This document shows, piece by piece, positions 15,796-24,565 of a stretch of 39,114 nucleotides of DNA. How positions within the stretch are numbered: position 1 is the first letter of the stretch; each line of letters starts with the position of its first letter. Both the position numbers and the translations under genes were made by a program. The notes under the pieces are model-generated. The model was not told the DNA's origin and made no database searches. It was given only the letters and a program-made list of their open reading frames with translations. The DNA is from Alphaproteobacteria bacterium (GTDB taxonomy: Bacteria > Pseudomonadota > Alphaproteobacteria > Rhizobiales > Beijerinckiaceae). The DNA is taken from NCBI GenBank assembly GCA_016869555.1, contig VGDY01000015.1:1-39114 (forward strand), in the 5' to 3' direction.

Positions 15796-16550
15796 TGAAC
15801 GTTTTCAGAGTACGAGTTTCCAAAGAAAAATTGCGCGCCATGCCGCCTAACGAGCGAGCGTTGTTCGTTTTGCTCGGGCATGCAGCTAATCAGATCAACC
15901 TCTTCTCCAAGCTCGTCCTCTTCTCTACCAATAAGACGGCCGACAATGAGGTTGAAGGCATGCTGTCCGCCGGACAGACGCAACTATTATTGCGCATGGT
16001 CATTGGCGTAATTCATGAGGCGTGGTCGAAGGTCATCTCAAAACGGTTCTTAAGCTCGTCGCTCGCAAGAGACTATATTCCGCTTATCGACCAAGAAGGG
16101 CAGGCTTCGCTCGAAGCGTTAAAGAAACTATTCGGGACATCAAATGTTTTGAGCAATATCCGCAATTCGTACGCTTTCCATCATCCTTATGACGCAGACA
16201 TTGAAGCAGCCTTCGACACGGCTGTGGCGAATGCGGAATTTGATAATAGCTGGGACTGGTATTTTTCGCGCTCGAACTACAACTCTTTCTACTTCGTTAG
16301 CGAGTTTATCATGCTGCATGGGATTCTAAATCAGATCGGCGAGGTCGATTTAGACTCTGCTCAGGAAAAGCTAATGCGGGAGGTTCAGACTGCATTGATG
16401 GAAATGGCAACGCTCATCATGGCATTAACCGTTGCAATGTGGCGGAAGCATTTTGGCAATGAGATGGACGCAGAAATTTGCGCCCAACCAACCGATGCGC
16501 CCGGGCTTTACGAGTTTTCTCTTCCCTTTTTTGTTGAGGTCCCGGAGTAG
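15786..16550 (+). CDS. HEPN-motif protein of unknown function
   Basis: A 254-residue, largely alpha-helical cytoplasmic protein with no named family that I can assign. It contains R126-N-S-Y-A-F-H132-H133, preceded by VLSNI. This fits the R-x4-6-H signature of HEPN ribonucleases and AbiU2-like abortive-infection proteins, where it forms the active site. The gene is visibly richer in A+T and uses AT-ending codons more than its neighbours, suggesting transfer. It sits between a resolvase remnant and a decayed GNAT gene. GGAG (15776-15779) supports the ATG at 15786; further ATGs at 15792 and 15795 are possible. A defence or toxin role is inference from the motif and context only. Confidence 0.7.
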   Translation: MAMMNVFRVRVSKEKLRAMPPNERALFVLLGHAANQINLFSKLVLFSTNKTADNEVEGMLSAGQTQLLLRMVIGVIHEAWSKVISKRFLSSSLARDYIPLIDQEGQASLEALKKLFGTSNVLSNIRNSYAFHHPYDADIEAAFDTAVANAEFDNSWDWYFSRSNYNSFYFVSEFIMLHGILNQIGEVDLDSAQEKLMREVQTALMEMATLIMALTVAMWRKHFGNEMDAEICAQPTDAPGLYEFSLPFFVEVPE

Positions 16551-16590
16551 TCGCGCGGTGAGAATGGATAAGTGACCATTGAAGCGCGGA

Positions 16591-16925
16591 TCACCCGCGC
16601 CCCTCGTTCTCAACAAGCTGCAGCCCCGTCGCCATTGCCAGAAACATCCGCCGCGCTTCGTCGGGAATTGAGGCGAAGCCGTTCGCTGCGTAAAAGGCGC
16701 TCGCGCGTTCGTCCTTCGCGTCGACGATCAGCGCATAGGCGCCGATGCGAAAGCTTTCCGTGCGGATGATCGCGTCGGCGATGAGCGCGCGGCCCCTTGC
16801 CCTTGTCCCTGGCGTTTGGTTGCGACCGCCAGCCGGCCGATCAGCATCGCCGGCAGCACGGGATCGCGGGGCATTTTTTTCGTCGCCGCCTGCGGCAGCC
16901 AGGCGCCGCCGCAGGGCTCCGAACT
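16591..16925 (-). pseudogene. Frameshifted, N-truncated GNAT acetyltransferase (TacT-like)
   Basis: Read from 16874 downwards the DNA encodes MPRDPVLPAMLIGRLAVATK, then RQGQGQG, the acetyl-CoA loop of GNAT proteins of the TacT/AtaT toxin type. The frame then shifts at a GGGG run on the minus strand (16793-16796). It continues in another frame with RALIADAIIRTESFRIGAYA, IVDAKDERASAFYAANGF and a stop at 16591. About the first 60-70 residues of the family are missing, replaced by the repeats at 16952-17090. So the gene is broken at both points; a sequencing error could explain only the frameshift. No antitoxin is seen beside it. Confidence 0.7.
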
Positions 16926-16951
16926 CGGGTCAATTTCAGCTTGCTTTCAGC

Positions 16952-16990
16952 CGTCATGGCCGGGCTTGTCCCGGCCATCCACGCCGGGAC
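16952..16990. repeat. Palindromic repeat of the CGTCATGGCCGG family, copy 1
   Basis: The core is CGTCATGGCCGGGCTTGTCC followed by CGGCCATCCACG, with an internal hairpin GGCCGGG-cttgt-CCCGGCC. It is a widespread intergenic repeat type in Rhizobiales. It lies at the truncated 5' side of the GNAT remnant. Confidence 0.75.
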
Positions 16991-17057
16991 ATCGCGGAAA
17001 TGCATCGCGTGGCGACGGCATGTCCGGCTCATGCTTTCATCTTTGCCGAGCGTCATC

Positions 17058-17090
17058 GCGTGGATGGCCGCGACAAGCGCGGCCATGACG
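17058..17090. repeat. Palindromic repeat of the CGTCATGGCCGG family, copy 2 (inverted)
   Basis: GCGTGGATGGCCGCGACAAG followed by CGCGGCCATGACG is the inverted partner of the copy at 16952, with hairpin GGCCGCG-acaag-CGCGGCC. The pair encloses about 70 bases and ends 95 bases before the metX start. Confidence 0.75.
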
Positions 17091-17112
17091 CGGCGAGCCC
17101 GCCGCGCGGCGC

Positions 17113-17167
17113 TTGACACCTCCGCCGGCCCCATCGATGTTGCCGAACGAATTGTTCGGCATATCGA
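17113..17167 (+). promoter_or_regulatory. Candidate metX promoter and inverted-repeat operator/hairpin
   Basis: A perfect -35 hexamer TTGACA (17113-17118) is followed after 17 bases by a weak -10 GATGTT (17136-17141). A perfect inverted repeat, arms TGCCGAAC (17141-17148) and GTTCGGCA (17154-17161) around GAATT, starts at the -10. Outer arms TCGAT/ATCGA (17134-17138, 17163-17167) extend it. It could bind a methionine-pathway repressor or form a hairpin in the leader; no SAM-II riboswitch signature is present. Confidence 0.45.
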
Positions 17168-17184
17168 ACGCCTGGGAAGATCGC

Positions 17185-18366
17185 TTGTCCATCGTTTCAG
17201 AAACGCGGCCGGTCCAGGGCGGGGCCTCCGCGCCGAAAACCGTGGTTTTCGAGCCCGCCCGCCCGCTTCTGACCGATGGGGGCGGACGTATCGCGCCGCT
17301 CGCCATCGCCTATGAGACCTATGGGACGCTCAACGCCGAGCGCTCGAACGCCATCCTGCTCTGCCATGCGCTGACCGGCGACCAATATGCGGCTGGGGTT
17401 CATCCCGTCACCGGCAAGCCCGGCTGGTGGGAGGCGATGGTCGGTCCCGGCAAGCCCTTCGACACCGATCGCTATTTCCTCATCTGCTCCAATGTCGTCG
17501 GCGGCTGCATGGGCACGACCGGCCCGTCCTCGATCAATCCGGCGAGCGGCAAGCCCTATGGGCTCGACTTTCCCGTCGTCACCATCCGCGACATGGTGCG
17601 GGCGCAGGCGATGCTCATCGATCATCTGGGAATCGAGACGCTGTTCTGCGTCGCCGGCGGCTCGATGGGCGGCATGCAGGTGCTGCAATGGGCCGCGAGC
17701 TATCCGAAGCGGGTGTTTTCGGCGATGCCGATCGCGACCGCCGCCAAACATTCGGCGCAGAACATCGCCCTTCACGAAGTCGGCCGGCAGGCGGTGATGG
17801 CCGATCCCGACTGGCGCTCGGGGCGCTATCAGGAGCAGGGGGTGCGGCCGGAGAAGGGCCTCGCGGTGGCGCGCATGTCTGCGCATATCACCTATCTTTC
17901 GGAAGCCGCGCTGCAGCGCAAGTTCGGCCGCAAACTGCAGGATCGCAGCGCGCCGACCTTCTCCTTCGACGCCGATTTTCAGGTCGAGAATTATCTGCGC
18001 TATCAGGGCCTCGCCTTCGTCGAGCGCTTCGACGCCAATTCCTATCTCTTCGTCACCCGCGCCTGCGACTATTTCGATCTCGCCGCCGATTATGGCGGGT
18101 CATTGGCCATGGCGTTCAAGGACATCAGGACGCGCTTTTGCGTCGTCTCCTTCACCTCGGACTGGCTTTATCCGACCACCGATTCGCGCGCCATCGTCCA
18201 TGCGCTCAACGCCGGCGGCGCCTCGGTGTCCTTCGTCGAAATCGAATCCGACAAGGGGCACGACGCCTTTCTGCTGCATGAGCCGATGTTTATCGCCACG
18301 ACGCGCGGCTTTCTCGACTCGGCCGCGGCGGCGCGCGGCCTCGCGCCTCACGGAAACTCGAAATGA
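17185..18366 (+). CDS. metX: Homoserine O-acetyltransferase
   Basis: Acylates homoserine, the first step of methionine synthesis by the MetX route. The alpha/beta-hydrolase fold shows the nucleophile [13 protein letters not shown], the aspartate in [11 protein letters not shown] and the histidine in [11 protein letters not shown]. Further family blocks are [54 protein letters not shown] and [14 protein letters not shown]. The acetyl versus succinyl donor cannot be settled by eye. The frame opens at a TTG (17113) that is really a -35 box, and an ATG at 17137 lies in the inverted repeat. The TTG at 17185, with GGGAAG five bases upstream, is my preferred start (393 residues, [13 protein letters not shown]). 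It overlaps metW by ATGA. Confidence 0.93.
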   Translation: MSIVSETRPVQGGASAPKTVVFEPARPLLTDGGGRIAPLAIAYETYGTLNAERSNAILLCHALTGDQYAAGVHPVTGKPGWWEAMVGPGKPFDTDRYFLICSNVVGGCMGTTGPSSINPASGKPYGLDFPVVTIRDMVRAQAMLIDHLGIETLFCVAGGSMGGMQVLQWAASYPKRVFSAMPIATAAKHSAQNIALHEVGRQAVMADPDWRSGRYQEQGVRPEKGLAVARMSAHITYLSEAALQRKFGRKLQDRSAPTFSFDADFQVENYLRYQGLAFVERFDANSYLFVTRACDYFDLAADYGGSLAMAFKDIRTRFCVVSFTSDWLYPTTDSRAIVHALNAGGASVSFVEIESDKGHDAFLLHEPMFIATTRGFLDSAAAARGLAPHGNSK

Positions 18367-19019
18367 ACTTCACGACAGCGGAGGAGCCTGCGCCGCCGCG
18401 CGATCAACCGCGCCTCGATCTCGCCGTCATCGCTGAGATGGTCGCGCCCGGCGCCCGCGTTCTCGACGTCGGCTGCGGCGACGGCTCGCTGCTGCAGCTG
18501 CTCGCGCAGAAGAAAGGCGTCGACGGCCGCGGCGTCGAACTCTCGCAGCGCGGCGTCAATGAATGCGTCGCCAAGGGTCTTTCGGTCATTCAGGGCGACG
18601 CCGACACCGACCTTTCCGACTATCCCGACGACGGCTTCGATTATGTGATTCTCTCGCAGACGCTGCAGGCGACCAGGCGTCCGCGGGCTGCGCTCGCCAA
18701 TATGTTGCGCATCGGACGTCGCGCCATCGTTTCATTTCCGAATTTTGGCTATTGGCGGGTGCGCGCGCAACTCGCCCTGACCGGCCGCATGCCGGTGACC
18801 GGCCATCTCGCCGCGCATTGGCACGACACGCCCAACATCCATCTTTGCACCATTCGCGACTTCGTCGAACTTGTCGACGAGCTCGGCGCGCATATTGAGC
18901 GCGGCGCCGCGTTGGACCGCGCCGGCGCGCCGATTCGCTTCAACGCCCCCTGGTGGGTCTGGAATCTCTTCGGCGAACAGGCGGTTTTTCTTTTGGAGCG
19001 TGGCGGCAAACGGACCTGA
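18363..19019 (+). CDS. metW: Methionine biosynthesis protein MetW
   Basis: A 218-residue class I methyltransferase-like protein that accompanies MetX in Proteobacteria and is needed for full homoserine acyltransferase function; its exact chemistry is not settled. The SAM-binding motif is [18 protein letters not shown] (about 35-52), followed by the [16 protein letters not shown] motif, [16 protein letters not shown] and [11 protein letters not shown]. Its ATG overlaps the metX stop, the standard metXW arrangement and good evidence for translational coupling. Confidence 0.95.
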   Translation: MNFTTAEEPAPPRDQPRLDLAVIAEMVAPGARVLDVGCGDGSLLQLLAQKKGVDGRGVELSQRGVNECVAKGLSVIQGDADTDLSDYPDDGFDYVILSQTLQATRRPRAALANMLRIGRRAIVSFPNFGYWRVRAQLALTGRMPVTGHLAAHWHDTPNIHLCTIRDFVELVDELGAHIERGAALDRAGAPIRFNAPWWVWNLFGEQAVFLLERGGKRT

Positions 19020-19199
19020 CTCATGCGACGGTTTGTCCCGCGTCGCTCGTCTTTCGCCGATTGACGGTTCGCGTTAGCCTTCCCGTTGGCGGCATTATCG
19101 AACATGCGCAGGAGGGAGCGGCGGCGCCTCCGCTTCATTGTCGTGTCATTCATTGAATGACGCGTACGATCTGTTGCGCTTCGACAAGGATGCGCGAGC

Positions 19200-19985
19200 T
19201 TGACGATCGAGACCTATCCCGCAGCGCAACGCCATGACGCCGTCCGGCGGAAGGTACGGGGCGGTTCACGCGCGTCTTTGCCGGCGGGCCCCGACGAACT
19301 GCGCAAAGCGCCGCTCTTCGCGGATATTGACGAAGCGACGCTGTCGCGGCTCTCAGCCGACGCCAGGATCGAGTCGCTCCAAGACGGCGATACGCTTTTC
19401 TATCAGGGCGCCGGCGTCACGGACGTCTCATTCGTGGTGAGCGGCTATGTGAAGCTGATGCGCATGGCGCCTTCCGGAGCCCAAACGCTCATCGGGATTC
19501 GTTCGGACGGCGAAATGATCGGCGAAGCCCCCGCCGGCCGCGACGAGATCCACGCGGTTTCGGCGGAAGCGGTCGGCGCCGCGAAGGCGCTCAAACTCCC
19601 CGCGCCGCGCTTCGCGCGGCAGATCAAGGAATCGCCCTCGCTCTGCGCCGCGGTGCTTCGGGACTCCAAGGAGAGAATCGCGCGTCTCGTCGGCGAGATC
19701 GAGTCGCTCAAGAGCCAGAGCGCCGATCAGCGCCTTGCGCATTTCCTGCTCGCCCTTTGCCCGCCGGACGAGGACCGCTGCCGCTTCCGCCTGCCTTATG
19801 ACAAGCGGCTCATCGCCGCGCGTCTTGGCGTCAAGCAGGAAACGCTGTCGCGGGCCTTCGCCAAGCTCCGCGCCCATGGCGTGCGCACCGAGACGCGGAA
19901 TGTGCATGTCGAGAGCGTTGCGCATCTCGCGGAGCAATGCGGCCGATCGGGCGCGCGCGCCCGTTTGGCTTTTCAAGCGTCGTAA
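19200..19985 (+). CDS. Crp/Fnr-family transcriptional regulator
   Basis: A 261-residue regulator. The cyclic-nucleotide-binding-like domain (about 36-150) includes LQDGDTLFYQGAGVTDVSFV and VSGYVKLMRM. A dimerisation helix follows (about 155-180), then a winged helix-turn-helix with YDKRLIAARLGVKQETLSRA. The FNR-type N-terminal cysteine cluster is absent, so it is not an Fe-S oxygen sensor. It resembles the DNR/NnrR-like branch, but the ligand is unknown. The start is a TTG at 19200; no ATG fits the family N-terminus better, and AAGGA lies about 9 bases upstream. It is monocistronic, with no sensed-pathway genes beside it. Confidence 0.85.
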   Translation: MTIETYPAAQRHDAVRRKVRGGSRASLPAGPDELRKAPLFADIDEATLSRLSADARIESLQDGDTLFYQGAGVTDVSFVVSGYVKLMRMAPSGAQTLIGIRSDGEMIGEAPAGRDEIHAVSAEAVGAAKALKLPAPRFARQIKESPSLCAAVLRDSKERIARLVGEIESLKSQSADQRLAHFLLALCPPDEDRCRFRLPYDKRLIAARLGVKQETLSRAFAKLRAHGVRTETRNVHVESVAHLAEQCGRSGARARLAFQAS

Positions 19986-20142
19986 CATTGAGAGGCGGCG
20001 CGTCGCCGCCTGGCGCGCGTTCCGCCCAAGCAAACTTGGGCGTTCACATCGATCACACAATAGGCTTTTGAGATCGATCGCATTATGCGCCCTTGCGCCA
20101 GGCCCCGACGCCGGATGGCCGAGCGGCCCGTCCCCCATCGAG

Positions 20143-20178
20143 CTTTTTTAGGCCGACGAACTTTTTTGGGCCGACGCA
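20143..20178 (+). repeat. Tandem 18-bp direct repeat
   Basis: CTTTTTTAGGCCGACGAA (20143-20160) is followed immediately by CTTTTTTGGGCCGACGCA (20161-20178), 16 of 18 bases identical. It lies in the 307-base gap between the Crp/Fnr gene and the secreted-protein gene. The two T-runs might help terminate the upstream transcript. Nothing else coding is visible in this gap. Confidence 0.7.
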
Positions 20179-20224
20179 TTCACGCTCGCGCAAATGGCGG
20201 ATAGACTTGTCGCCGTCGACCGAA

Positions 20225-20252
20225 CGCCTGCGCCGCATATTCGGCGGAGGCG
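20225..20252 (+). promoter_or_regulatory. 5'-leader stem-loop before the secreted protein gene
   Basis: Arms 20225-20235 (CGCCTGCGCCG) and 20242-20252 (CGGCGGAGGCG) pair at 10 of 11 positions around the loop CATATT. It ends 40 bases upstream of the ATG at 20293. It may be a regulatory or stabilising leader hairpin; function unknown. Confidence 0.45.
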
Positions 20253-20292
20253 CGTCGTCAATTGCGTTGATCTATTTATCGGAGGATTCGCC

Positions 20293-20769
20293 ATGATCGC
20301 ATACAAGTCGGTTGCATTGGCCTTCTTATCCGCCCTTGCGCCGGCCGCGGCTCAAGCGGGAGCGAGCAGCGGCTCGAGCGCGCTGGCGCTTTCGGCGATC
20401 GTCGGCGACTTGTCGCCTCAAACAAGCGCCTTGGAGAAAAAGCTTCTCGCGAACTATTTGAGCGGACATGCGAACGCGCCGCACTCCAAAAATCTTCGCA
20501 TCGCGGTCAAGGCAGACGCCATCGACTGTCGCGCCGGCAATGTCGACATCACGTCGCGCGCCTGCGACCTGACCTTCGGCGCCAAGAAGATCGAATTGAG
20601 CGGGCGCAAGGCGAATGAACTCTATGCGACCTTGATCGAGAATGGCGTCGTGGCGGAAGGCGCGGCGGGCTCTTCGCACGCGTCGATCACGGCGCTCGAC
20701 TGCATCATCGACGCCGATGAAGTTGCGGAGAAGGCCGGCGGCGGCGCGCGCTGCGCCTTTACGCCTTAG
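20293..20769 (+). CDS. Hypothetical exported protein
   Basis: A 158-residue protein with a clear signal peptide (AYKSVALAFLSALAPAAAQA). The mature part is small and polar, with four cysteines in CRAGNVDITSRAC, ALDCIIDADE and GARCAFTP, which could make two disulfides. No family recognised. The frame extends to 20194, but the ATG at 20293 has a perfect GGAGGA six bases upstream and starts the signal peptide. Single gene with a leader hairpin upstream; probably periplasmic. Confidence 0.8.
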   Translation: MIAYKSVALAFLSALAPAAAQAGASSGSSALALSAIVGDLSPQTSALEKKLLANYLSGHANAPHSKNLRIAVKADAIDCRAGNVDITSRACDLTFGAKKIELSGRKANELYATLIENGVVAEGAAGSSHASITALDCIIDADEVAEKAGGGARCAFTP

Positions 20770-20911
20770 AGCGCGCTCTAAACTTTTTGACTCGATCGCG
20801 CTATCTGCATTTGGGCGGTTCCGCCCAAACGCAGCGTGATCTGAGAGGCGGGCGCCCTTGTCTTTGGCGCGGCTTTGGTCGAGAAAACGCCTCCAGCGAG
20901 AGGAGTTTCAG

Positions 20912-21274
20912 ATGGCTGCGCCGGGCGTCACGGTCTTTGTTTGCGTGTCCTGCCGCGACGGCGAGGACGCCGACGTCCGTCCGGGCGCGCTTCTGTTGGA
21001 GGCGCTGCGCGCGCGATTAGACGAGCGCAGCGTCGATATCGCGGTCGAGCCCGTCGAATGTCTCGCGGTGTGCAAGCGCCCGGCGACGGTGGCCTTCGCC
21101 GGCGCCGGCAAATGGACCTATGTGATCGGCGATCTCGACGGCGCCGCGCATGTCGACGACTTGATCGACTCGGCGCAAAGTTTCGCGGCGACCGACAATG
21201 GCGTCGTCGCCTGGAAGGACCGGCCGGCGTGCTTCAAAAAGGGCGTGGTGTCGCGCGTCCCGCCGGTTTCTTAA
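20912..21274 (+). CDS. DUF1636 family [2Fe-2S]-type protein
   Basis: A 120-residue thioredoxin-like small protein with the DUF1636 pattern. It has VFVCVSCRDG at the N-terminus, RPGALLLEALRARL, then VEPVECLAVCKRPATVAFAG, GKWTYVIGDLD and a C-terminal DRPACFKKGVVSRVPP. The four cysteines in CxxC and CxxxC are spaced as in thioredoxin-like ferredoxins, so metal or cluster binding is likely. Homologues often accompany cobalamin or metal-homeostasis genes, but none is adjacent here. AGGAG six bases before the ATG at 20912 fixes the start. Convergent with ppa, 3 bases apart. Confidence 0.87.
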   Translation: MAAPGVTVFVCVSCRDGEDADVRPGALLLEALRARLDERSVDIAVEPVECLAVCKRPATVAFAGAGKWTYVIGDLDGAAHVDDLIDSAQSFAATDNGVVAWKDRPACFKKGVVSRVPPVS

Positions 21275-21277
21275 GCG

Positions 21278-21811
21278 CTATTTCCCCGCACGCGCCCGCT
21301 CGATCGCCTCGGCGATGAGCGCGCGGGCCTCGGCGGCGTCGCCCCAGCCGGCGACCTTCGCCCATTTGCCGGGCTCGAGATCCTTGTAGTGGACGAAGAA
21401 ATGTTCGATCCGACGCCAGGTCATCTCCTGGAGGTCGGTGTAATTCTCAACGTCGACGTAGCGCTGCGTCAGCCGCGCGGACGGCACGGCGACGATTTTC
21501 TCGTCGCCGCCGGCCTCATCCGTCATGCGCAGCACGCCGATCGGCCGGACCGCGATGACCGCGCCCGGCGCCACGGGACGCGTATTGGCGACCAGCACGT
21601 CGCAGGGATCGCCGTCGTCGGACAGCGTGTGCGGAATGAACCCGTAATTGCCCGGATAGCGCATCGCCGTATAGAGGAAGCGATCGACGAAGAGCGTGCC
21701 CGAGGCCTTGTCGAGCTCATATTTGATCGGCTCGCCGCCAAGCGGCACTTCGACGACAACATTGACTTCATGCGGCGGGTTCACGCCGATCGGTATGGCG
21801 TCGAGACGCAT
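21278..21811 (-). CDS. ppa: Inorganic pyrophosphatase (family I)
   Basis: Hydrolyses pyrophosphate to two phosphates, pulling biosynthetic reactions forward in the cytoplasm. The 177-residue protein has the family signature [10 protein letters not shown] with its metal-binding aspartates. Other active-site blocks are [38 protein letters not shown] and the [19 protein letters not shown] region. Length is typical of bacterial class A enzymes. A 124-base gap separates it from the upstream same-strand GNAT gene. Confidence 0.97.
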   Translation of the reverse strand: MRLDAIPIGVNPPHEVNVVVEVPLGGEPIKYELDKASGTLFVDRFLYTAMRYPGNYGFIPHTLSDDGDPCDVLVANTRPVAPGAVIAVRPIGVLRMTDEAGGDEKIVAVPSARLTQRYVDVENYTDLQEMTWRRIEHFFVHYKDLEPGKWAKVAGWGDAAEARALIAEAIERARAGK

Positions 21812-21935
21812 TCAAGGCTCCCGTAAGATCGACGGCGCGGCGAGGACAATTCGCCGGACTCTTTCCATTGTCATTTAGGCGAAAGCGCTGCGCGCGTTGC
21901 GGCGGCGATCATATCGCGAAACGGCCGCGCGACGT

Positions 21936-22457
21936 TCAGCGCACCGGCGCCGACACGAAGCCGAAGGCGACGCGCGTCAGCATGTCCGAGCCGAATCGTT
22001 CCTCGGCGCGGCGCACCGTCTGTCCGCCAAGGCTGCGGTAGAAGGCAAGCGCCTTGTCATTGTCGGCGAGCGCCCAGACGATGGTCGAGAGATAGCCGTG
22101 CTCGGCGAGTTCGCGGCGCGTGGCGTTGAACAGCCGCCTCCCGAAACCCAAGCCTTGCTGCTCCGGGGTCAGATAGATTTCGAAGATTTCGCCGGAATAG
22201 GGCATCGACGGCACGCGGTTCCGGCCATAGGTCGCATAGCCGACGATATCCTCGTCGAAGTCGAGCACGAGAAGTCCGGTGCCGCGCACGATCGCCGAAT
22301 GCCACCAGTTGGGGCCGCGGCGGGCGATCATCCGTTCCAGCTCCGCGCCGGGGATCACGCCTCGATAGGCGGAGCGCCACGACGCGTCGTGAACGCGCGT
22401 GATCTGCTCTGCGTCTCCGGGACGCGCATGGCGGATGGAGAATGCGGTTTTGACCAT
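21936..22457 (-). CDS. GNAT-family N-acetyltransferase
   Basis: A 173-residue acetyltransferase. The acetyl-CoA binding motif is IYLTPEQQGLGFGRRLFNAT, preceded by LLVLDFDEDIVGYATYGRNR and followed by VWALADNDKALAFYRSLGG, the usual GNAT layout. The start MVKTAFSIRHARPGD is the standard N-terminus; the longer frame up to 22646 has no family similarity. The substrate (amine, amino acid or antibiotic) is not predictable. Divergent from leuA, with 424 bases between. Confidence 0.87.
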   Translation of the reverse strand: MVKTAFSIRHARPGDAEQITRVHDASWRSAYRGVIPGAELERMIARRGPNWWHSAIVRGTGLLVLDFDEDIVGYATYGRNRVPSMPYSGEIFEIYLTPEQQGLGFGRRLFNATRRELAEHGYLSTIVWALADNDKALAFYRSLGGQTVRRAEERFGSDMLTRVAFGFVSAPVR

Positions 22458-22671
22458 GTTTTGAATGTTAGGTCCCCTATATTCGTTTCGGCAAGAGCCA
22501 TGAGCGTTTCGGGCGCAAAAATTATCTTCTGGCCGACCGCCGCGCGCTTTGGGCGCGGTCGCCGGTCCGCGATATGAAAAAACCGGCGACGTGGCGCTTG
22601 CGGCAAAGGTCCTTCTTGCGTTATCCTTGTCGTCGATTGCGGCCAAGCGCCGCCGGAATGGGAAGAGTTCG

Positions 22672-22785
22672 TTGCCTTACGCAACCGCCTCTGCGATCGA
22701 CGTTGCGACGCCTTCGCGCGCGCGCGCCTTCGCTTGCCCGCTTTCCCTGCCGCTTTTCGGACTGCTGCTGCTTAGTCGCCCCTGA
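22672..22785 (+). CDS. Putative leuA leader peptide
   Basis: A short ORF upstream of leuA ends PLSLPLFGLLLLSRP-stop. Seven of eleven codons between 22741 and 22773 encode leucine, including four in a row (CTG CTG CTG CTT, 22762-22773). Leucine-rich leaders control leuA by attenuation in many Proteobacteria. A possible start is the TTG at 22672 with GGAAGAG upstream (37 residues), though the true start is uncertain. Downstream hairpins include GCCCGACGGGC near 22788 and a GCCCCCGCGGGGGC palindrome near 22846, neither with a T-run. The leader CTGCTG codons could pair with CAGCAG (22863-22868) close to the leuA ribosome binding site. The rest of the 22458-22881 gap shows no other gene. Confidence 0.5.
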   Translation: MPYATASAIDVATPSRARAFACPLSLPLFGLLLLSRP

Positions 22786-22881
22786 GCGCCCGACGGGCTC
22801 GCGCCCAGGCCTTCAGGGGACATTTCACGCAGTCATCGACAGGAGCCCCCGCGGGGGCGGCACAGCAGGATTTCAAACCAA

Positions 22882-24459
<1,578 letters not shown>

Positions 24460-24477
24460 CGTCGTCTGCACATGAAA

Positions 24478-24504
24478 GCTCCCGCCGGTCTTGCCGACGG
24501 GAGC
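24478..24504 (+). terminator. Stem-loop after leuA
   Basis: Arms 24478-24488 (GCTCCCGCCGG) and 24494-24504 (CCGACGGGAGC) pair at 10 of 11 positions around a 5-base loop, 18 bases after the leuA stop. No T-run follows, so termination may be weak or factor-assisted. A second GC-rich stem at about 24520-24551 could serve the convergent receptor gene. Confidence 0.5.
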
Positions 24505-24565
24505 CTTCGCATCGCTGATGGCGGGCGGAGCAAGAAGCGCCCCGCCCGCGGCGCGTTCGCGCCGA

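Noticed and set aside
17000-17185. SAM-II riboswitch upstream of metX
   Set aside because: metX in Alphaproteobacteria often has one, but the conserved pseudoknot core sequences are not visible; the region holds a palindromic repeat and a simple dyad instead.
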